The translations under genes were made by a program, and so were the position numbers. The notes below the pieces were generated by a model. The model did not search any database. It was given only the letters and a program-made list of their open reading frames with translations, and was not told where the DNA came from. 15,507 nucleotides of DNA from an uncultured Clostridia bacterium (GTDB lineage Bacteria; Bacillota; Clostridia; Oscillospirales; Oscillospiraceae), in assembly GCA_946405655.1 (NCBI GenBank), contig CAMJHX010000010.1, positions 1 to 15,507 of the forward strand, given 5' to 3'. Below are positions 5,787 to 14,542 of this stretch, one piece after another. Within the stretch, counting starts at the first letter, position 1; every line of letters begins with the position of its first letter.

Positions 5787-7259
5787 TTATTCCGTATACC
5801 AGGAGACGATCTCCTGCTTGTTTTCGCAGACCTGATCGATCTTTTCGATGTATTCCTTCGGGTACTTCGGGCAGAAAATGCGCCGAATCCGTCCGCCGGA
5901 GGCGGTGAGCTTCGTGCTCGCGCCGCCGCCCATGGCGATGATGCCGCAGAGCTCCTCCATGATGCAGATGTTATAGAGGTTCTCCGCGCCGGAAACCGTC
6001 CAGCCGACGTTTTCAAACCCGCCGGACATGAATTTCTGGCGGTAGAGATAATACGGCTCATAGCGAAAGTCCGTGAGCTGCTCCTGCGCATAGTCGAGCA
6101 TCGCGCCGACGTCCTCCGCCGTGGGAAGCGGCGCCTCGTTCTCCAGCAGGCTGCTGCCGCGCTTGCGCGAGAGCGTGTGCACGGTGATATTCTCCGGCGC
6201 GAGCTTGATGACGTCGTCGATCGTCTTTCGGAAGCCCTCGACCGTGTCCGCCGGGAGGCCCGCGATGAGATCCATGTTCACCTGGAAGCCGCCGATCCTC
6301 CGCACAAGGGCAAGCGCGTCATAGATATCCTGCGCCGTGTGGCGGCGGCCGATCGCCTCGAGCACATGATCGTCCATGGTCTGGGGATTGACGCTCACGC
6401 GGGAGACGTTGTGCCGGCGGAGCACCGAGAGCTTTTCGAGCGTGATCGTATCCGGGCGCCCGGCTTCAACCGTGATCTCGCGCACATGGCTCAGATCGAA
6501 CTCCGCTTCGAGCGCGGTGAAGACCGTCTCAAGCTGCTCGGGCGAGAGCGTGGTGGGCGTGCCGCCGCCGAAATAGACGCTCACGGGGCGGAGCCCTGCG
6601 GATTTCACGGCCTCAGCAGTCGCGGCGATCTCTTTCAGGAGCGCGTCCAAAAACGGCTCGATGAGCGCCATGCTCTTTTCCACGCTCTGGCTGACGAAGC
6701 TGCAGTAGGCGCAGCGCGTGGGGCAGAACGGGATACCGATATAGAGGCAGACGTCCCTCTCCCCCAGCGCGGCGGACGCCTTGAGCGTGGCCTCGGCGCA
6801 GCGGAGCGTGAGCGCGGTGCGCGCATCCGAGACGTCATAGTCCTCGCGGAAGCGGCGGATTGCCTCAGACACCCCGGCGCCGGCGCGGAGCATCTTCTCC
6901 ATGAGCTTCGCCGGGCGCACACCCGTGAGCGCGCCCCAGACCGGGCGCTGGAGACCGGAGGCGAGCGCCGCGCGGTAAAACGCGAGCTTGAGCGCCTGCG
7001 AGAGCAGGCGTCCCTCCTCGTCCTTATCTTTAAGCAGCTCCTCCGCGACGGAGGCATAGCCCGCATAGATCTCCCCATCCCGGCGGAGACGGCAGACGGC
7101 GACGGCGGTGGGCGCCGCGCGGTTGAGCGCGAGCTTCACATAGTCCTCCCCGTCCTCTGGCGGCTCGGCGGGATATTCCGGCCTTTCCTCGGGAAAGAGC
7201 GTGAGGAGCATCTGCTCGACGGCGTATTTATAGTTGTGATCCACAAAATAGAGCTTCAT
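5787..7259 (-). CDS. hemZ: HemZ-type radical SAM coproporphyrinogen III oxidase-like protein
   Basis: A 490-residue cytosolic radical SAM protein, close in length and layout to Bacillus HemZ. The first 165 residues are the HemZ-specific N-terminal region. The radical SAM core begins at YIGIPFCPTRCAYCSF, whose Cys179, Cys183 and Cys186 (CxxxCxxC) bind the 4Fe-4S cluster. GGGTPT (231-236) contacts SAM, followed by a TIM-barrel and a HemN-like C-terminal region that includes EPYYLYRQKFMSGGFENVGW (401-420). Family members are annotated as oxygen-independent coproporphyrinogen dehydrogenases, but many HemN-like proteins have other roles and no other haem gene is nearby, so the substrate is not certain. 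The start at 7259 is supported by GAGGAA upstream. It is the first gene of the operon with the nucleoside kinase. Confidence 0.9.
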   Translation of the reverse strand: MKLYFVDHNYKYAVEQMLLTLFPEERPEYPAEPPEDGEDYVKLALNRAAPTAVAVCRLRRDGEIYAGYASVAEELLKDKDEEGRLLSQALKLAFYRAALASGLQRPVWGALTGVRPAKLMEKMLRAGAGVSEAIRRFREDYDVSDARTALTLRCAEATLKASAALGERDVCLYIGIPFCPTRCAYCSFVSQSVEKSMALIEPFLDALLKEIAATAEAVKSAGLRPVSVYFGGGTPTTLSPEQLETVFTALEAEFDLSHVREITVEAGRPDTITLEKLSVLRRHNVSRVSVNPQTMDDHVLEAIGRRHTAQDIYDALALVRRIGGFQVNMDLIAGLPADTVEGFRKTIDDVIKLAPENITVHTLSRKRGSSLLENEAPLPTAEDVGAMLDYAQEQLTDFRYEPYYLYRQKFMSGGFENVGWTVSGAENLYNICIMEELCGIIAMGGGASTKLTASGGRIRRIFCPKYPKEYIEKIDQVCENKQEIVSWYTE

Positions 7260-7290
7260 TTCGATTCCTCACCTGTGTGTCAATAGCACT

Positions 7291-7319
7291 ATATTATCAA
7301 CGATTCATAAAAATGTCCA
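7291..7319 (-). promoter_or_regulatory. Possible promoter of the hemZ operon
   Basis: On the minus strand TGGACA (7314-7319), a 17-nt spacer and TAATAT (7291-7296). GATAAT (7293-7298) and TATAGT (7288-7293) are alternative -10 boxes at less good spacing. The -35 box touches the foot of the terminator hairpin of the upstream gene. Confidence 0.5.
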
Positions 7320-7350
7320 GTCCCGCACATCGTGCGGGACTGGTGTTTTT
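7309..7350 (-). terminator. Terminator of the glucan synthase-like gene
   Basis: A perfect 12-bp stem (CCAGTCCCGCAC at 7317-7328 with GTGCGGGACTGG at 7332-7343), with a nominal 3-nt loop that may open to 5 nt. On the minus strand it is followed by ACATTTTT (run at 7309-7313), and it starts about 6 nt after the stop codon at 7349-7351. On the plus strand it is followed by TGTTTTT. Confidence 0.92.
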
Positions 7351-10300
7351 ACAGGCTTCCGATCGCGCCGCCATCATACGGCTTGCCGTCCACGACACCG
7401 AGGCCGGGGCAGATCGTGTGGAGGACGCCGTCTCCGTCGCGCCAGCAGACGGAGGCGTTCATCAGCGCCGCCGGCAGGCAGGGGCGATCGAGATAGAGGC
7501 TGCCGCCGCGCAGACGCAGACCGAAGAGCTCCTCGGCGGTCACGCGCAGATACCAGCCCGCGGCGCCGGTATACCACGTCCAGCCCGCCGTCTCGGCCGC
7601 GTCCCCGGCATAGACGTCCGCCGCGAGGACGAAGGGCTCCGCCTCATAGCGCGCGGGATCGTGGCTCGCGGGGAGCAGCGCGCGCAGGATGCGCCAGCCC
7701 TGCTCCGCCTCTCTTTCGCGCAGCAGCGCCATGGCGAGCCAGACCGCGCCGTGCGTATACTGCCCGCCGTTTTCCCGAAAGCCGGGACCATAGGACCGGA
7801 CATAGCCGGGATCGGGCTGCGCGGCGCGAAACGGCGGATCGAGGAGCCTGACCAGATGGTGCTTTTCATCATACAGCCGCCCGATTGCACTTTGAAGCGC
7901 GGTTTTTCGGTGCGTCGGCTCAGTCTCCGGGCAGAGGACGGCCCAGCTCTGGGCGATGGCGTCGATCCGGCAGTCCGCCCTCTCTGCGCTGCCGAGGGGC
8001 GTCCCGTCGGCAAAATATCCGCGGCGGTACCACGCGCCGTCCCAAGCCGCCTCCGCCGCTTCGCCGACGGTGCGCGCGGCGGCATGCAGCGCATCCCCGC
8101 CGTCAACGCCGAGCGCTTCGAGCAGATCGGCAAAGCGGTGCGCCGTGTGGGAGAAAAAGAAGCTCAGCCAGACGCTCTCGCCCTCCACGCGGTCAAAGCC
8201 GTCGTTCCAGTCGCCCGTGCCGATTTTCAAGAGGCCGTGCTCTCCCCTGCCGCGCCGCCAGACGCACTGCAGCGCGCGCACCGCGTGCTCGAGGACGCTG
8301 CCGGTCTCGCGTGTGGGCGAGAGCGGGGCATAGCGCTCGCGCTCGGCGTCCGCGAGCTCCGGCGCGGAGAGCCACGGCGTCCGCTCCGTGCAAAGGCGGG
8401 TATCGCCGGTCTTCTCCACATACTCTGCGAGCGCCCACGGCAGCCAGAGGAGATCATCCGAAATGCGCGTGCGCACGCCGCGCTCGCGCCCGGCGTCGGG
8501 GTGCCACCAGTGGCAGACGTCGCCCTCGGAAAACTGGTGCGCGCAGCAGAGGAGGATCTGGTCGCGGGCGGGCTTCGCGCCGAGCAGGAGCAGATTCACC
8601 GCGTCCTGCAGCTGATCGCGAAAGCCGATGGCGCCGCCGCTCTGATAGAAGCTCCCGCGCGCCAGAAGGCGGCAGGCGATCGCCTGATACGCCGCCCAGC
8701 CGGAGACGTAATGTGAAAACGCGGCGTCCCCTGTTCGCGCCGTGAAGCGGCAGACCGCGCCGCGCCAGTGCGCCTCCGCATCGCGCAGGGCGGTCTCGGC
8801 AGCGCTCCAGCGCAGGAGCGGACGCAGCTGCCCGAGCGGCGCTGTGCCGACGATGAGGACAGCGCGCTTTTCCACGCGGAGCGACGCGCAGAAGCAGGCG
8901 GGAACGCCGGAGCCGGTAAATCCGTCGAGCTGGCCGCGGTCCGCCGCTGCGCGGGAGGCCGTGAAGCCCTCGACGGGCGCGGAGCAGAGCGCCGAGACGA
9001 GAAACGGCGCCGCCGCGCGGGGATTGACCGCAGTGAACACGCCGTCAGAATACTGCGTGACGGCGGCGGGCGCGTCGCGCTCCTCGGAGGAGAGCAGCAG
9101 ATCGAGCCGCCAGCGCAGCGTCATCGGCTCCGCCGTTTCGAGAAGGAGGACGCGCGCGTCCGTGTTCGCCGGCACGAAGGCGATCATGCGCGCACGCGCA
9201 GTCTCCCAGACCATGCTGCCGAAGCGATACTGCACGCGCGCATCATTGACGCCGTCGGCGAAGAGGCTCCTCCCCTGCTCATCTGAGAGCCGCTCGGGGC
9301 CGAAGACGGCATAGGGATCGTTGCGCCACGGCGTGACGCGGCACTCGCGCGCGTTGCGGTGCCAGATATCACCGCTGCCGCTCTCTGTGACCGTGCAGGA
9401 AAAGCGCCCGTTCGTGAGCACCTGGCTCCACGCGCGGCGCGGCAGCGTCCGATTCAGGCGGACGGAGACGGCGCCGGCTTCCTCCAGGCGCACCTCCGGC
9501 GGCGGGAGCGCGAGATCACGGCGGTCAGACTGCGGTGTGAGGAACGGCAGCGTCACGCGCGGCGGGATGATCAGCTCCCCGTTATCCGCGATGAGCGCCG
9601 CGTGCGCCAAAACCGCCTCGCCGGAGGCGAGATGGACGCCGCCGGTTTGCCCGAAGCATTCCGCCCGATCGAGCGCGGTGAGCTCGCGGTGGAGAAAGTC
9701 CGCGCTCGGCCGGCGGTAATCCCCGCCGTCGGTCGTGAGAAAGACGAGATCGAACGCCATGCCGCAGGCAGAGAGCAGCGCGTGGCGGCGCAGGAGCGAG
9801 CGCGCGAGAACGCGGTCGCGGTTCGACTGCAGAGGCGATAAGACGATCGGCAGATCGCCGGAGATCCCCTGCGCCCAGAGCGCTTCCCGCTTTTGCAGAG
9901 CCGGGTCGCTCTCCGCGCGGGCGAGCGTGTTTGAAATCAGCGGGCCGACCAGCTCCATCGCGCCCTTCAATTCCTCATCCTTCAGACGCAGCTGCGCGGC
10001 GAGCGCGGCGGGAAAGGCGGAGGCTGCAGTTTTCGGCATGGCGAGCGTCCGCTGCGCGGCATGGTACGCCGGCTCCTGATGGGCGCCCACGGCGAGGGCA
10101 AGGCGCAGCGTGAACGTCTCGCCCGCGGAGAGCGCGAGCGGCCAGCGCAGCTCGCATCGGCCGTCATGCGTCCAGAGCTCTTCGTCCTCCCCGCCGAGCG
10201 GCGGATCGGCCGCGAGCGCGAGCCACGTCTCCGGGCAATCCCCGCGCGGGAGCCGCTGCCAGAGCACCGCGCCGCGCGCGCGTTTTTCCAGCACGCCGAG

Positions 10301-13300
10301 GCGCCAGAAAGCCGGATGGCTCTCGAAGTCCTGCCGCCTTGCGAGCGCCGGGTGCAAAACGAGAGACAGCGCACCCGCAAGCTCCGCGCGCGCCGTGAGC
10401 GAGAGCGAGAGCAGAAACCCGGGCTCCTCTGCCGATACGGAAAGGCGGAGCGCGCCGGAGACGTCTCCCCACGCGGAGGAGATTTCCGCGCCCTCCGACG
10501 TGAACGACCACGCCGCCTCGCCGCCCGTGAGCGGAAAGAGCGGCAGCGTCTCCCCATCGCGGCAGAGGCGCAGTGCAAGCGGATGGGCGAGCAGAGAGAT
10601 TCCCTGCCACAGAGCCGATACAGAGCCGGTCTCCAGCACGCGCAGGTGCATTTCGCCGTTCGAGAGCAGGCAGCCCGCCGGGGTGACGGCGTCGACGCCG
10701 GTTCCCTCGCGCCGATAGGCGACGGGGACGGGCGATTCTTTTTTCCCGCGCTCGGTCTCCCGCTCGCGGCGCAGGAGACAGCCGCCGAGCGGCACGCGCT
10801 CCTGCAGCAGGGTCTGATGCGCGCGCAGCGCCGGGTTCGCCATCGTCCAGCGGCGGACGCAGCCGTCCCTGAGGGCGTTCGCCGCGGCGAGGAGGCTCAT
10901 GCCGAGATGGTGCGCCATGACGCTGCGCACGATCTCCCCCGTCCGGCTGCGGCTGCGCGAGGGCGTGCAGTCGAGCGCCTCGAAAAAGCCATATTCCCCG
11001 CGCATGCCGAGCCGCTCAAAGTGCCGGAGATCGCGCACCGCCGCGCGCGGCTCGAGAGCGAGGGCGAGAAAGGCGCTGTAGGGCGACAGGACGAGCTCCC
11101 GGTCCATGCCCCGGCAGAGCGCGAGCGCGCCGACGCCGTGCGCCTTATAGCGATAGTGCAGCGCCGGATCGAGCGCATAAAACGCGCTCTCCGAGACGCC
11201 CCACGGCAGGCCGAGGGGCGCTCTCTTTTTCTGCGCGTGGAGGCAGAACTTCGCGCTCTCCCAGAGCAGCGATTCCGGCGCGAGCGGCAAAAACAGCTCC
11301 GGCATCAGATATTCAAACATCGTGCCCGTCCACGACGCCATGCCGCGATGACGCCCGAGCGCGACCTCGGCGCGGCTGAGCGCGCGCCAGTGGCGCACGT
11401 CCGCGTCGCCGCGCGAGACGGCGAGATAGCCCGTGAGCCGCGCCTCGCTGCTCATGAGATCATACCAGCCCGGAGAGGGCTCGCCGGTGTTCGCGTCCAT
11501 GCCGATGCGAAAGAGGCGGCGGCGCTCGTCATAGAGCGGGGAGAAATCCATCGGCGCGAGCAGCGTCTCGCACCGCGCGGCGAGGTCCTCCCTGCCCCGA
11601 GCGCGAAACGCGCCCGCTGCGGCGATGAGGGAGGCGGCGAGATTGCCGCTGTCCACGGTGGAGAGATAGGCCGGCTGCAGGGGCTTCATCGTGATGGTAT
11701 GGTACCAGTTATAAAAATGCCCCCTCCAGCGCGGGAGGCGCTCCATCGTGTCAATCATGCGCTCGGCGAGCGGGAGGCCCTCGCCTTCATCGACGCCGAG
11801 CGCGTCCGCGCAGAGAGCGGAGACGAGGCCGAGGCCGATGTTCGTCGGGCTCGTGCGGTGGGCTGCCCCGGCGGGCGGCTGAAGCTGCACATTGTCCGGC
11901 GGGAGGAAGTGGTCCTCCTCCGTGCAGAAGGCGCGAAACCACGACCAGATCTCCCGCGCGCAGTCGAGCAGATACGCCTGATCCCGCGCGGAGAGCGGGG
12001 CGGATGCGTCTCTGGTCATGCCGAGGGCAAAGAGCACCGGCGGCGAGAGCAGCCAGAGCGCGCCTGCGCTCTTTCCCACGACGGTCGGCGCGAGGAAGAG
12101 AAACAGTGCGCCCGCGATCAGCGCCGCGGGCATGGCGCGCAGAAAGCCCGAGAGACCGCCCTGCTTTGCCGCCGCGCTCTGCGCCGCCGTCTGCCAGTCG
12201 AGACAGCGCCGGTGCGAAACGAAGCTGCGCCACACGGCGCGCGCGGCGGCGGAGGCGCAGAGCCACGCCTCATACGGCAAAAGCACAAGCCGGAGCACCG
12301 CCTGCAGGATGGCGAGCGAGAGATCGTGCAGCACGAGGCTGAAGCGTTGCTCTCGGAGATTGCCCTCCGGCTGCAGCAGCGTCCGCCCGAGGGCGGAGAG
12401 CGCCCCGCCCGCGAGACACACGAGCGCCGCGAGCGCGGCAAGGCGCAGCCCCGGCGAGCGGCACAGCAGCCCCGCCGCGACCGCGAGAAACACGCCCGGC
12501 GCGATCAGGCTGCGGCGCAGACTGTCGAAGAGGCGAAAGCGATCCATCGGCCGCAGTCCCCGGTGAAACAGCCACGGGAGGTTCTGCCAGTCGCCCCGCG
12601 TCCAGCGCTCGAGCCGGGCATAGAAGCTCAGCGGCTTTGCCGGAAAGCCGTCCACGAGCTCGACGTCCGCGAGATAGCCGCCGCGCAGGAGCGCGCCCTC
12701 GATCGCATCGTGGCTCAGGATGCGGTTTTCCGGGAGGTCAGAAGCACAGAGCAGCAGCGCGTCGATATCCAGAATCCCCTTGCCCGCGAAGCCCCCGCAG
12801 TCATAGCGATCCTGAAAGAGCTCGCCGCAGACGCCGCCGTAGGTGTCCGTCCCGCCGGGGCCGGCGAAGATGCGGGCAAAGTCTGTGGCGGTGGCGTCAG
12901 AGAGATCCGTCGCGATGCGCGGATGCAAAAGGCCGTACCCCGCCGTGACGAGCCTGCGCTCCCGGTCGAGCCGCGGGCGGCAGAGCGGATGGAGCATGGC
13001 GGCGATCAGCATCCGCGCGGCGCCGGGGGTGAGGACGGTGTCGGCGTCGAGCGTGAGGAGAAACTGCACATCCCGGAGTGCGGCGGCATCCCCGAAATGG
13101 CGCAGGTCGGTGTTTCTCCCCCGCAGGAGCGCCGCGAGACCGAGCAGCGCGCCGCGCTTTCGCTCATATCCGCGCCAGACGCCGTCTGACTCGGAATACG
13201 CGCGCGGGCGCGTGAAGAGCGAGAAGCCGCCGCCGTATTTTTCATTGAGCCGCCGGATCTCAGACTCCGCCGCGCGGAGGAGCTTTTCGTCCGCGGGCTC

Positions 13301-14422
13301 GGTCTCCTCCCGGCTTTCTTTGAAATCCGCAAGGATGCCAAAGGTCAGGTGCTCGCCCGCGTCGCGGCTGCAGAGGCGAAATTCCTCGAGCCGCGCGGCG
13401 AAGCGCGCCGTCTCCTCCGGCGAGGAGAGGAGCGCGGAGATGACGCAGAGCGTGCGCCCCGCCTTCGGCACGCCGTGCTCGAGCGCCATGCGGGGAATCC
13501 GTCGCGGCTTGGTAAAGCGCCGGAGGACGGCGTCCTGCAGCTGCTTGACAGCTTCCGAGACCGGCAGGAGCAGCAAAACGGCGCAGACCGCGCTGTGCGC
13601 GAGCGCGCCGATGAAAACGGATATGGCAGCCGTCAGGAAGAAAAAGCAGGCAAGATAGCCCCGCCCGTCCGGTCTTTCCGGCTCCGCTTCCATCAGCGCG
13701 AAGCCGACGTGGCGCCGATCTCCGGCGGAGCGGTTTGCCTGCTGGAGAAGCGCCTCGGCGTGATCGCGCTCCAAGACGCCGCGCCGTCTCGCCTGCCGCG
13801 CGAGCAGGGCGCGGTATTCCGCGCGGCTCGCCCGATCCATCTTGGGATAGACACCCGCCGGATCGCGGCGGAGCAGGCGGTCGAGCGGATCGGTCCGCTC
13901 GAGCAGCTCGCCGAGATCGAGCGCGGAGAGCGTGCGCAGGGCGGTGAAATGCGCGCCGACGGCCTCATCCGGGGGTTCCTCCGCAGAGAGGAGCGCCGCG
14001 AGCGAGACGACGACCGCCGCCTTCATTGCGGGCAGGAGGAGCGCGTGCTCTGAATGCGTGAGCGGCAGGGCGCGCTGAAAGCCCGTGAGCCACGCTTCGA
14101 TGGTCTCCTCCGTGAGCGCGCCGCCGCAGGCAGCGACCATCTGCTCGCAGCAGCGGAGCAGAATGGCGCCGTCCCCGCTCTCGCGCAGGCGCTTTGCCCG
14201 TGAGAGGGCGGAGAGCGCCGCGCGTCCCTCCCGCTCGGCGAGATACCAGTTATCCAGCAGCCAGCGCGCCGCGCCATCCTCCCCGGCGGTGCGGCGGATG
14301 CGGCGCAGCGATGCGAGCGCGCGGCGCAGGGGCTTTACAAACCGTCTCCCCCGCCGCTCCGCGCCGGGACGCAGCTTCGCCGCCGCCGATTCGCCCAGGG
14401 AACCCATGCTTCTCTCCGCCAT
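7349..14422 (-). CDS. Giant cyclic beta-1,2-glucan synthase-like protein (GT84-glycoamylase-GH94)
   Basis: A 2357-residue membrane enzyme with the layout of NdvB/Cgs, which polymerises UDP-glucose into beta-1,2-glucan, trims it by phosphorolysis and cyclises it. In order: an NdvB-type N-terminal helical region (WLLDNWYLAEREGRAA near 54-69); a hydrophobic segment (257-287); a GT84-like glycosyltransferase with DAD at 459-461, HDAIEG at 571-576 and RWTRGDWQ at 606-613; membrane helices at about 639-655, 660-680, 700-722 and 762-802; a glycoamylase-like domain (about 820-1210, GMASWTGTMFEYLMPE around Trp1031); and a GH94 region (about 1240-2340) with GDLPIVLSPLQSNRD near 1523, SDDLLWLPWA (Asp1989, Asp1990), TGDWNDG (Asp2071, the probable general acid) and ENGGQYTHGAVW near 2218. 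The core motifs appear intact. It is shorter than proteobacterial Cgs (about 2800). A start at 14407 (Met6, GGAG 6 nt upstream) is an alternative. It is monocistronic. The product (cyclic, linear or another linkage) cannot be read from sequence. Confidence 0.88.
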   Translation of the reverse strand: MAERSMGSLGESAAAKLRPGAERRGRRFVKPLRRALASLRRIRRTAGEDGAARWLLDNWYLAEREGRAALSALSRAKRLRESGDGAILLRCCEQMVAACGGALTEETIEAWLTGFQRALPLTHSEHALLLPAMKAAVVVSLAALLSAEEPPDEAVGAHFTALRTLSALDLGELLERTDPLDRLLRRDPAGVYPKMDRASRAEYRALLARQARRRGVLERDHAEALLQQANRSAGDRRHVGFALMEAEPERPDGRGYLACFFFLTAAISVFIGALAHSAVCAVLLLLPVSEAVKQLQDAVLRRFTKPRRIPRMALEHGVPKAGRTLCVISALLSSPEETARFAARLEEFRLCSRDAGEHLTFGILADFKESREETEPADEKLLRAAESEIRRLNEKYGGGFSLFTRPRAYSESDGVWRGYERKRGALLGLAALLRGRNTDLRHFGDAAALRDVQFLLTLDADTVLTPGAARMLIAAMLHPLCRPRLDRERRLVTAGYGLLHPRIATDLSDATATDFARIFAGPGGTDTYGGVCGELFQDRYDCGGFAGKGILDIDALLLCASDLPENRILSHDAIEGALLRGGYLADVELVDGFPAKPLSFYARLERWTRGDWQNLPWLFHRGLRPMDRFRLFDSLRRSLIAPGVFLAVAAGLLCRSPGLRLAALAALVCLAGGALSALGRTLLQPEGNLREQRFSLVLHDLSLAILQAVLRLVLLPYEAWLCASAAARAVWRSFVSHRRCLDWQTAAQSAAAKQGGLSGFLRAMPAALIAGALFLFLAPTVVGKSAGALWLLSPPVLFALGMTRDASAPLSARDQAYLLDCAREIWSWFRAFCTEEDHFLPPDNVQLQPPAGAAHRTSPTNIGLGLVSALCADALGVDEGEGLPLAERMIDTMERLPRWRGHFYNWYHTITMKPLQPAYLSTVDSGNLAASLIAAAGAFRARGREDLAARCETLLAPMDFSPLYDERRRLFRIGMDANTGEPSPGWYDLMSSEARLTGYLAVSRGDADVRHWRALSRAEVALGRHRGMASWTGTMFEYLMPELFLPLAPESLLWESAKFCLHAQKKRAPLGLPWGVSESAFYALDPALHYRYKAHGVGALALCRGMDRELVLSPYSAFLALALEPRAAVRDLRHFERLGMRGEYGFFEALDCTPSRSRSRTGEIVRSVMAHHLGMSLLAAANALRDGCVRRWTMANPALRAHQTLLQERVPLGGCLLRRERETERGKKESPVPVAYRREGTGVDAVTPAGCLLSNGEMHLRVLETGSVSALWQGISLLAHPLALRLCRDGETLPLFPLTGGEAAWSFTSEGAEISSAWGDVSGALRLSVSAEEPGFLLSLSLTARAELAGALSLVLHPALARRQDFESHPAFWRLGVLEKRARGAVLWQRLPRGDCPETWLALAADPPLGGEDEELWTHDGRCELRWPLALSAGETFTLRLALAVGAHQEPAYHAAQRTLAMPKTAASAFPAALAAQLRLKDEELKGAMELVGPLISNTLARAESDPALQKREALWAQGISGDLPIVLSPLQSNRDRVLARSLLRRHALLSACGMAFDLVFLTTDGGDYRRPSADFLHRELTALDRAECFGQTGGVHLASGEAVLAHAALIADNGELIIPPRVTLPFLTPQSDRRDLALPPPEVRLEEAGAVSVRLNRTLPRRAWSQVLTNGRFSCTVTESGSGDIWHRNARECRVTPWRNDPYAVFGPERLSDEQGRSLFADGVNDARVQYRFGSMVWETARARMIAFVPANTDARVLLLETAEPMTLRWRLDLLLSSEERDAPAAVTQYSDGVFTAVNPRAAAPFLVSALCSAPVEGFTASRAAADRGQLDGFTGSGVPACFCASLRVEKRAVLIVGTAPLGQLRPLLRWSAAETALRDAEAHWRGAVCRFTARTGDAAFSHYVSGWAAYQAIACRLLARGSFYQSGGAIGFRDQLQDAVNLLLLGAKPARDQILLCCAHQFSEGDVCHWWHPDAGRERGVRTRISDDLLWLPWALAEYVEKTGDTRLCTERTPWLSAPELADAERERYAPLSPTRETGSVLEHAVRALQCVWRRGRGEHGLLKIGTGDWNDGFDRVEGESVWLSFFFSHTAHRFADLLEALGVDGGDALHAAARTVGEAAEAAWDGAWYRRGYFADGTPLGSAERADCRIDAIAQSWAVLCPETEPTHRKTALQSAIGRLYDEKHHLVRLLDPPFRAAQPDPGYVRSYGPGFRENGGQYTHGAVWLAMALLREREAEQGWRILRALLPASHDPARYEAEPFVLAADVYAGDAAETAGWTWYTGAAGWYLRVTAEELFGLRLRGGSLYLDRPCLPAALMNASVCWRDGDGVLHTICPGLGVVDGKPYDGGAIGSL

Positions 14423-14473
14423 AAAAAACGCCTCCGAAAAAACTGTCAGTTACGGCTAGTTTTTCCGGAGGCG
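14423..14473 (-). promoter_or_regulatory. Leader hairpin with U6 tract masking the ribosome binding site; possible attenuator
   Basis: Read on the minus strand: arm CGCCTCCGGAAAAACT (14458-14473), a 13-nt loop, arm AGTTTTTTCGGAGGCG (14429-14444), then six U (14423-14428) directly before the AUG at 14422. The arms pair at 15 of 16 positions. The structure has the shape of an intrinsic terminator, yet it sits at the head of the glucan synthase gene and no minus-strand gene lies upstream. The GGAGG of its descending arm, 8 nt before the AUG, is the only good Shine-Dalgarno for that start and is paired with CCTCC in the other arm. Regulation by termination or by blocked translation is inferred. 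Confidence 0.7.
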
Positions 14474-14479
14474 ATTTGG

Positions 14480-14485
14480 AATATA
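14480..14485 (-). promoter_or_regulatory. Weak candidate -10 box for the glucan synthase-like gene
   Basis: TATATT on the minus strand would start transcription near 14473, the first base of the leader hairpin. No convincing -35 box is present at 16-18 nt (the best is TTATAT). It overlaps the control region of the divergent PhzF-family gene. Confidence 0.3.
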
Positions 14486-14504
14486 CTTTTTTTGCGATTT
14501 CGTA

Positions 14505-14510
14505 TATAAT
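14505..14510 (+). promoter_or_regulatory. -10 box of the PhzF-family gene
   Basis: A perfect TATAAT, with a predicted start near 14517 and a leader of about 26 nt containing GAGGAG. The -35 region is poor: ATACTT at 14483-14488 with a 16-nt spacer, while TTGGAA at 14476-14481 is too far. An activator or extra contacts may be needed. Confidence 0.6.
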
Positions 14511-14542
14511 GGATTTCATCATGAAACGAGAGGAGAATCATT

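Noticed and set aside
4677..7286. An 869-codon plus-strand open frame opposite hemZ and the nucleoside kinase
   Set aside because: Antisense shadow of two well-supported genes. It begins inside the inverted-repeat element and crosses the operon terminator, and its composition is biased.
7277..8716. A 479-codon plus-strand open frame at the end of the glucan synthase-like gene
   Set aside because: It crosses the terminator hairpin and runs antisense to the conserved GH94 motifs, with no start signals.
10061..13189. A 1042-codon plus-strand open frame opposite the glucan synthase-like gene
   Set aside because: It is the GC-rich antisense of a gene with clear domain motifs. The product is low-complexity Arg/Glu/Ala-rich with no recognisable domain, and no ribosome site or promoter was seen.
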